A stretch of DNA of 64,000 nucleotides, taken from positions 1 to 64,000 of the forward strand of contig CANEVH010000015.1 in assembly GCA_947442105.1 (NCBI GenBank), given 5' to 3'. The notes under the pieces were generated by a model. It saw only the letters and a list, made by a program, of their open reading frames with translations. It was not told the DNA's origin and made no database searches. The position numbers were made by a program, and so were the translations under genes. This document shows positions 56,633-64,000 of the stretch, piece by piece (positions within the stretch are counted from its first letter, which is position 1; each line of letters opens with the position of its first letter). This DNA is from Comamonadaceae bacterium (lineage in GTDB: Bacteria; Pseudomonadota; Gammaproteobacteria; Burkholderiales; Burkholderiaceae_C).

Positions 56633-57960
56633 GCGGTATTGCCATCGGCGGACTGATTTTTACCGGCCTGATGCTGCTGTTGGTGCTGCGCGTGCCCATT
56701 GGCATTGCCATGTTTACGGCGGGCGCAGCGGGTTATTTCTATTTGACTGACGGGCAGGCGCTGCCGCTGCTTAACTTTTTGAAAAATCTGGCCTATGCCC
56801 GCCTGTCGAACTACGACATTGTGGTCATTCCGCTGTTTTTGCTGATGGGCCAGTTCGCCACCCACGGGGGCTTGAGCGCAGCGTTGTTTCGCTTTGTCGA
56901 GGCCTTTATGGGCCACTTCAAAGGCGGTATTGCCATGGCGGCCGTTGGCGCTTGCGCCGGTTTTGGCGCGATTTGCGGCTCGTCTCTGGCCACGGCGGCC
57001 ACCATGGGGCAGGTGGCTTTGCCGCAATTGCGCCGCTTTGGGTATTCGGGCGCGCTGTCTACCGGCGCCTTAGCGGCCGGGGGCACGCTGGGCATCATGA
57101 TTCCGCCTTCGGTGCCGCTGGTGATTTATGCCATCTTGACGCAGGAATCGATTGGCAAGCTGTTCATGGCCGCCGTGCTGCCAGGGCTGATTGCCATGGT
57201 GGGCTACATGCTGGTGGTCAAAATCATGGTGACCTTGCGGCCCGCCTCGGGACCTGCTGGCCCGCGCGTGCCCTGGAGCGAGCGCCTGAGCGCCACCCTG
57301 CATGTGGCGCCGGTGCTGCTGGTGTTTTTGGTGGTGATCGTGGGCATTTATGGCGGCTGGGCCAACCCGACCGAGGCAGCGGCCATTGGCGCTGCGGCCT
57401 GCGGCGTGCTAGCGGTGGTCAGCGGCGGCATGCGGGGGCGCGGCGTGGTGGACAGCATCTTGGGCACCGCGCAGGCCACGGCCATGATTTACCTGGTGCT
57501 GCTGGGGGCGGACATGCTCAACACCGCGCTTGCGCTGTCGCAAATGCCGGTAGAGCTGGCTGTCTGGGTGCAGGCCAGTGCGCTCAGCCCCATGGTGGTG
57601 ATGGTGGCGATTTTGGTGATTTACATCTTCTTGGGCTGCGTGATGGACAGCCTGGCCATGATTTTGCTGACCATCCCGATTTTTTACCCGGTGGTCATGG
57701 GTCTGGACTTTTATGGCATGAGCAGCACCGACAAGAGCGTGTGGTTCGGCATTTTGGCGCTAATGGTGGTGGAAATTGGCCTGGTGCACCCGCCCGTGGG
57801 CATGAACGTGTTCATCATCAACCGTCTGGCTAAAGACGTGCCGCTGGTGGAAACCTTCAAGGGCGTGGTGCCGTTTTTGATCTCGGACTTCATGCGCATT
57901 GCGCTTTTGCTGGCCTTCCCATCCATATCCCTGGTGCTGGTGCACACTTTTAAAGCCTGA
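56629..57960 (+). CDS. dctM: TRAP transporter large permease (DctM)
   Basis: 443-aa multi-helix permease driving Na+-coupled uptake. About 11-12 hydrophobic segments are evident. GSSLATAATMG and GGTLGIMIPPSVPLVIYA (in part), and a second GCVMDSLAMILLTIPIFYP-like repeat, are DctM hallmarks. It starts in overlap with dctQ. The frame is open further up inside dctQ, but ATG at 56629 begins the first helix. Confidence 0.92.
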   Translation: MSGIAIGGLIFTGLMLLLVLRVPIGIAMFTAGAAGYFYLTDGQALPLLNFLKNLAYARLSNYDIVVIPLFLLMGQFATHGGLSAALFRFVEAFMGHFKGGIAMAAVGACAGFGAICGSSLATAATMGQVALPQLRRFGYSGALSTGALAAGGTLGIMIPPSVPLVIYAILTQESIGKLFMAAVLPGLIAMVGYMLVVKIMVTLRPASGPAGPRVPWSERLSATLHVAPVLLVFLVVIVGIYGGWANPTEAAAIGAAACGVLAVVSGGMRGRGVVDSILGTAQATAMIYLVLLGADMLNTALALSQMPVELAVWVQASALSPMVVMVAILVIYIFLGCVMDSLAMILLTIPIFYPVVMGLDFYGMSSTDKSVWFGILALMVVEIGLVHPPVGMNVFIINRLAKDVPLVETFKGVVPFLISDFMRIALLLAFPSISLVLVHTFKA

Positions 57961-59172
<1,212 letters not shown>

Positions 59173-59201
59173 AAGCTCCACTTTTTGAAAGACCCACGCC
59201 C

Positions 59202-60230
59202 ATGATCATCGACGTGCACGGCCACTACACCACCGCGCCCAAGGCGCTGGAAACCTGGCGTAACCAGCAAATCGCAGGCATCCAAGACGCCGCACTTATG
59301 CCCAAAGTGTCCGATCTGAAAATCAGCGATGACGAGCTGCGCGAGTCGATCGAACTCAACCAACTGGCCAAAATGCGCGAGCGCGGCAGCGACCTGACGG
59401 TGTTCAGCCCGCGCGCGAGCTTTATGGCGCACCACATTGGCGACTTCCAGGTTTCGTCCACCTGGGCCGCGATTTGCAACGAGCTGTGCTTTCGCGTGGC
59501 GCAGTTATTCCCGGACTCCTTCATTCCCGCCGCCATGCTGCCGCAGTCGCCCGGCGTGGACCCGGCCACCTCCATCCCTGAGCTGGTGAAGTGCGTGGAG
59601 CAGTACGGCAACGTAGGCATCAACCTCAACCCCGACCCCTCGGGCGGGCATTGGACCTCGCCGCCTTTGAGCGACCGCCATTGGTACCCCATTTACGAGA
59701 AGATGGTGGAGTACGACATCCCCGCCATGATCCACGTGAGCACCAGCTGCAACGCCTGTTTTCATACCACCGGGGCGCACTACCTGAATGCCGATACCAC
59801 GGCCTTTATGCAATGCCTGACCAGCGATTTGTTCAAAGACTTTCCGACCCTGAAGTTTTTGATTCCCCACGGCGGCGGCGCCGTGCCCTACCACTGGGGC
59901 CGCTTTCGCGGCCTGGCGCAAGAGCTGAAAAAACCGCTGTTGCAAGACCATTTGCTCAAGAACATCTTCTTTGACACCTGCGTCTACCACCAGCCGGGCA
60001 TTGATTTGCTGACCAAAGTGATCCCGGTAGACAACATCTTGTTCGCCAGCGAAATGATTGGCGCGGTGCGCGGCATAGACCCCGAGACCGGCCACTATTT
60101 CGACGACACCAAGCGCTACATCGAAGCCTCCACCCAACTCAGCGCCGCGCAGCGCCACCAGATTTACGAGGGCAACGCCCGGCGCGTGTTCCCGCGCCTG
60201 GACGCGGCCTTGAAAACCAAAGGACGCTGA
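59202..60230 (+). CDS. ligJ: 4-oxalomesaconate hydratase (amidohydrolase superfamily, LigJ/PmdE)
   Basis: 342-aa zinc-dependent hydratase adding water to 4-oxalomesaconate to give 4-carboxy-4-hydroxy-2-oxoadipate. The N-terminus [13 protein letters not shown] has the HxH metal ligands. Later [17 protein letters not shown] and the SEMIGAVRG loop fit LigJ. Length matches. It is followed two bases later by the aldolase gene whose substrate it makes. Confidence 0.93.
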   Translation: MIIDVHGHYTTAPKALETWRNQQIAGIQDAALMPKVSDLKISDDELRESIELNQLAKMRERGSDLTVFSPRASFMAHHIGDFQVSSTWAAICNELCFRVAQLFPDSFIPAAMLPQSPGVDPATSIPELVKCVEQYGNVGINLNPDPSGGHWTSPPLSDRHWYPIYEKMVEYDIPAMIHVSTSCNACFHTTGAHYLNADTTAFMQCLTSDLFKDFPTLKFLIPHGGGAVPYHWGRFRGLAQELKKPLLQDHLLKNIFFDTCVYHQPGIDLLTKVIPVDNILFASEMIGAVRGIDPETGHYFDDTKRYIEASTQLSAAQRHQIYEGNARRVFPRLDAALKTKGR

Positions 60231-60232
60231 GC

Positions 60233-60916
60233 ATGAGCACACTGGGCATCGTCAAACGCAACATCGTCCGCGCCGACGCGGCGGCGGTGGAAAAACTGGG
60301 CCGCTTTGGCGTGGCCACCATCCATGAGGCCATGGGCCGCGTAGGCCTGATGAAGCCCTACATGCGCCCGGTGTACCGGGGCGCCCGCATCTGCGGCACG
60401 GCAGTGACCGTGCTGCTGCAGCCCGGCGACAACTGGATGATGCACGTGGCCGCCGAGCAAATTCAACCCGGCGACGTGGTGGTGGCGGCCTGCACCAGCG
60501 AAAACGAGGACGGCTTTTTTGGCGACTTGCTGGCCACCAGCTTTCAGGCACGCGGCGCGCGTGGCCTGGTCATCGACGGCGGCGTGCGCGACGTGGACGA
60601 GCTCGAACGCATGGGTTTTCCGGTGTTTAGCAAGGCGATTCACGCCAAGGGCACGATCAAGGCGACGCTGGGCTCGGTCAATATTGCTGTGGTGTGCGCT
60701 GGCGCCATCGTCAATCCCGGCGACGTAGTGGTGGCCGATGTGGACGGCGTGGTGATGGTGCCCGCCGCCCTGGCCCAGACCGTGGCCGACGCGGCGGAGA
60801 AGCGCGAGAGCTTTGAAGGTGAAAAGCGCGCCAAACTGGCCGCTGGCGTGCTGGGCCTGGACATGTACAAGATGCGCGAACCCCTGGCTGCGGCTGGACT
60901 GAAATACATCGACTGA
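60233..60916 (+). CDS. ligK: 4-carboxy-4-hydroxy-2-oxoadipate aldolase (HMG/CHA aldolase, LigK/PmdF)
   Basis: 227-aa class II aldolase of the RraA-like fold splitting 4-carboxy-4-hydroxy-2-oxoadipate to pyruvate and oxaloacetate. [11 protein letters not shown] near residue 30, GDNWMMHVA, and the metal/active region [14 protein letters not shown] are typical. The products enter the TCA cycle. Comes after ligJ, before ligI, as in pmdEFD. Confidence 0.93.
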   Translation: MSTLGIVKRNIVRADAAAVEKLGRFGVATIHEAMGRVGLMKPYMRPVYRGARICGTAVTVLLQPGDNWMMHVAAEQIQPGDVVVAACTSENEDGFFGDLLATSFQARGARGLVIDGGVRDVDELERMGFPVFSKAIHAKGTIKATLGSVNIAVVCAGAIVNPGDVVVADVDGVVMVPAALAQTVADAAEKRESFEGEKRAKLAAGVLGLDMYKMREPLAAAGLKYID

Positions 60917-61030
60917 AGTAACGCAGGCTTGGCGGCTCGCGCGCTGGGATGGGGCGATTTCTGTCCGCAGGACAGTATGAGCCACAGCACGGTGCGCGGG
61001 CCACCGAGCCGGACCACAACTAGCACAGGC

Positions 61031-61960
61031 ATGACCAAACCCACTTCTGGCGATTTCACCAAGACCCCTGGCTGGCTGGACTGGTACAGCGGCCCAAGCC
61101 AACCGCGCTTTCAATTGCCGCCGGGCAGCGTGGACGCGCATTGCCACGTGTTCGGGCCGGGCGCCGAGTTTCCCTACGCGCCCGAGCGCAAATACACGCC
61201 CTGCGACGCCTCTAAAGACCAGCTCTTTGCGCTGCGCGACCACCTGGGTTTTGCCCGCAACGTGATCGTGCAAGCCACCTGCCACGGCGCGGACAACCGG
61301 GCGATGGTGGACGCTTTGCTGCACGCGGGCGGCATGGCGCGCGGCGTGGTCACGGTCAAACGCAGCGTGAGCGACGCTGAGTTGCAGGCCATGCACGCGG
61401 CGGGCGTGCGCGGCGTGCGCTTTAACTTTGTCAAGCGCCTGGTGGACTTCACGCCCAAGGACGAATTGCTGGAAATCGCCCAGCGCATCCAGGCCTGGGG
61501 CTGGCATGTGGTGATTTACTTCGAAGCCGTGGATTTGCCCGAGCTGTGGGACTTTTTTACCGCGCTGCCCACCACCGTGGTGGTGGACCACATGGGCCGC
61601 CCGGACGTGTCGCTGCCCGTGGATGGGCCGCAGTTCGCGCTGTTTCAGAAGTTCATGCGCGAGCACCCGAATGTCTGGAGCAAAGTGACTTGCCCCGAGC
61701 GCCTGAGCGTGACCGGCCCCAAGGCCTTGGACGGGGAACAAAACGCCTACCGCGACGTCATCCCCTTTGCCCGCGCCATCGTCGAGGAGTTTCCCGACCG
61801 CGTGCTCTGGGGCACCGACTGGCCGCACCCCAATTTGAAAGACCACATGCCCGACGACGGCTTGCTGGTGGACTTTATCCCGCACATCGCCACCACAGCC
61901 GCGCTGCAGCGCAAGCTGCTGGTGCACAACCCGATGCGCTTGTACTGGAACCAGGAGTAG
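61031..61960 (+). CDS. ligI: 2-pyrone-4,6-dicarboxylate hydrolase (LigI/PmdD)
   Basis: 309-aa amidohydrolase opening 2-pyrone-4,6-dicarboxylate to oxalomesaconate. GSVDAHCHVFGPGAEFPYAPERKY (in part) carries the HxH motif, LRDHLGFARNVIVQA, VVDHMGRPD and LWGTDWPHPN are all diagnostic of LigI. The frame is open to 60929 with an ATG at 60977. ATG at 61031 gives the length and start of known LigI. Confidence 0.94.
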   Translation: MTKPTSGDFTKTPGWLDWYSGPSQPRFQLPPGSVDAHCHVFGPGAEFPYAPERKYTPCDASKDQLFALRDHLGFARNVIVQATCHGADNRAMVDALLHAGGMARGVVTVKRSVSDAELQAMHAAGVRGVRFNFVKRLVDFTPKDELLEIAQRIQAWGWHVVIYFEAVDLPELWDFFTALPTTVVVDHMGRPDVSLPVDGPQFALFQKFMREHPNVWSKVTCPERLSVTGPKALDGEQNAYRDVIPFARAIVEEFPDRVLWGTDWPHPNLKDHMPDDGLLVDFIPHIATTAALQRKLLVHNPMRLYWNQE

Positions 61961-61962
61961 CC

Positions 61963-63284
<1,322 letters not shown>

Positions 63285-64000
63285 ATGTCTAAACCTATCA
63301 AAGTCGCCCTGGCGGGCGCCGGTGCCTTTGGCATCAAGCACCTGGACGGTATCAAGAACATAGCAGGTGTAGAAGTGGTCTCGCTGGTGGGCCGCGAGCT
63401 GGAAAAAACGCAGGAAGTGGCGCGCAAATACGGCATCGCACATGTCAGCACCCAGCTGGCGGACAGCCTGGCCCTGCCCGAAGTGGACGCGGTGATTTTG
63501 TGCACGCCCACGCAAATGCATGCGTCCCAGACCCTGGCCTGCCTGCGCGCGGGCAAGCATGTGCAGGTGGAAATTCCGCTGGCTGATCGCTGGAGCGACG
63601 CCGCCGAAGTGGTGCAGGTCGCGCAAGAAAAAGGCCTGGTGGCCATGTGCGGCCACACCCGGCGCTTTAATCCCAGCCACCAATGGGTGCACCACAAGAT
63701 TCAGGCGCGCGAATTCAACATCCAGCAAATGGACGTGCAAACCTATTTCTTTCGCCGCAGCAATATGAACGCCCTGGGCCAGCCCCGCAGCTGGACCGAC
63801 CACTTGCTGTGGCACCACGCCGCGCACACGGTAGACCTGTTCGCCTACCAGGCGGGCAGCCCCATCGTCAAAGCCAATGCCTTGCAAGGCCCCATCCACC
63901 CCACGCTGGGCATTGCCATGGACATGAGCATCCAGCTGCAAGCCGCCAATGGCGCCATTTGCACTCTGAGCCTGAGTTTTAACAACGACGGCCCCTTGGG
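63285..64000 (+). CDS. ligC: 4-carboxy-2-hydroxymuconate-6-semialdehyde dehydrogenase (LigC/PmdC, partial)
   Basis: About 238 visible residues, running off the window end. It oxidises the ring-cleavage product to 2-pyrone-4,6-dicarboxylate with NADP. The GFO/IDH/MocA Rossmann motif ALAGAGAFGIKHL is near residue 9, VILCTPTQMHA and VEIPLAD follow, and GHTRRFNPSH and WHHAAHTVDLF match known LigC. It starts directly after the ligB stop. Confidence 0.94.
   Translation, partial: MSKPIKVALAGAGAFGIKHLDGIKNIAGVEVVSLVGRELEKTQEVARKYGIAHVSTQLADSLALPEVDAVILCTPTQMHASQTLACLRAGKHVQVEIPLADRWSDAAEVVQVAQEKGLVAMCGHTRRFNPSHQWVHHKIQAREFNIQQMDVQTYFFRRSNMNALGQPRSWTDHLLWHHAAHTVDLFAYQAGSPIVKANALQGPIHPTLGIAMDMSIQLQAANGAICTLSLSFNNDGPL

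Noticed and set aside
60164-61927. 587-codon open frame antisense to ligK and ligI
   Set aside because: Histidine/alanine-rich shadow with no recognisable domain; the genes on the plus strand are well conserved.

Overview
The window is a piece of a Burkholderiales (Betaproteobacteria) chromosome, most likely Comamonadaceae. The evidence is the gene order: sdhCDA next to gntR, mdh and acnB; hemCDXY; rne facing hemY; rpmF-plsX-fabHDG-acpP-fabF; lepA-lepB-rnc-era-recO-pdxJ-acpS-nagZ; and a protocatechuate 4,5-cleavage operon in the same gene order as pmdUKEFDABC of Comamonas. A phasin gene suggests polyhydroxyalkanoate storage. No tRNA, rRNA, insertion sequence, integrase or CRISPR array was seen.

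Layout. 1-7721: TCA-cycle block. sdhA (cut by the window edge), sdhD, sdhC and a GntR/UTRA regulator are on the minus strand; mdh, a CitE-like aldolase and acnB are on the plus strand. A 12-bp palindrome in the gntR promoter, just upstream of the mdh promoter, is a plausible operator. 7931-13371: an accessory island of five tightly packed plus-strand genes with lower G+C than its neighbours. It encodes a patatin-like phospholipase with an unassigned C-terminal half, a small P-loop polynucleotide-kinase-like ATPase, a protein with faint primase (AEP) resemblance, a nucleotidyltransferase/radical-SAM fusion, and a SAM methyltransferase. I do not recognise it as a named system, and it is the best candidate in the window for something undescribed. 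13601-18579: rpmG, rpmB, argH and ppc on the minus strand.

18693-31405: hemC, hemD, hemX and hemY, then rne (minus) with a long leader, rluC, a HAD phosphatase, a Rieske protein, sppA, and an RsmI-like methylase and maf (both minus). A REP-like palindrome occurs twice, at 19697 and 30003. 31431-37877: yceD (DUF177), rpmF and the type II fatty acid synthesis cluster. 37921-48004: a small membrane protein, a DegP/MucD protease, and the lepA-to-nagZ housekeeping run. The rpoE-rseA-rseB genes often found before the protease are absent. A compact promoter-plus-terminator unit before lepA may be a small RNA or an attenuator.

48155-52675: a small conserved-looking ORF, a lipoprotein patatin, a phasin with two TGC-rich repeats flanking its promoter (PhaR-type operators), a hotdog thioesterase, a nitroreductase and a D-2-hydroxyacid dehydrogenase. 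52701-64000: a LysR regulator divergent from an aromatic-catabolism operon. This encodes 4-oxalomesaconate tautomerase, a three-part TRAP transporter, 4-hydroxybenzoate hydroxylase, 4-oxalomesaconate hydratase, CHA aldolase, PDC hydrolase, protocatechuate 4,5-dioxygenase alpha and beta, and CHMS dehydrogenase (cut by the window end). Together these take up an aromatic acid, hydroxylate 4-hydroxybenzoate to protocatechuate, and carry it to pyruvate and oxaloacetate, feeding the TCA cycle.
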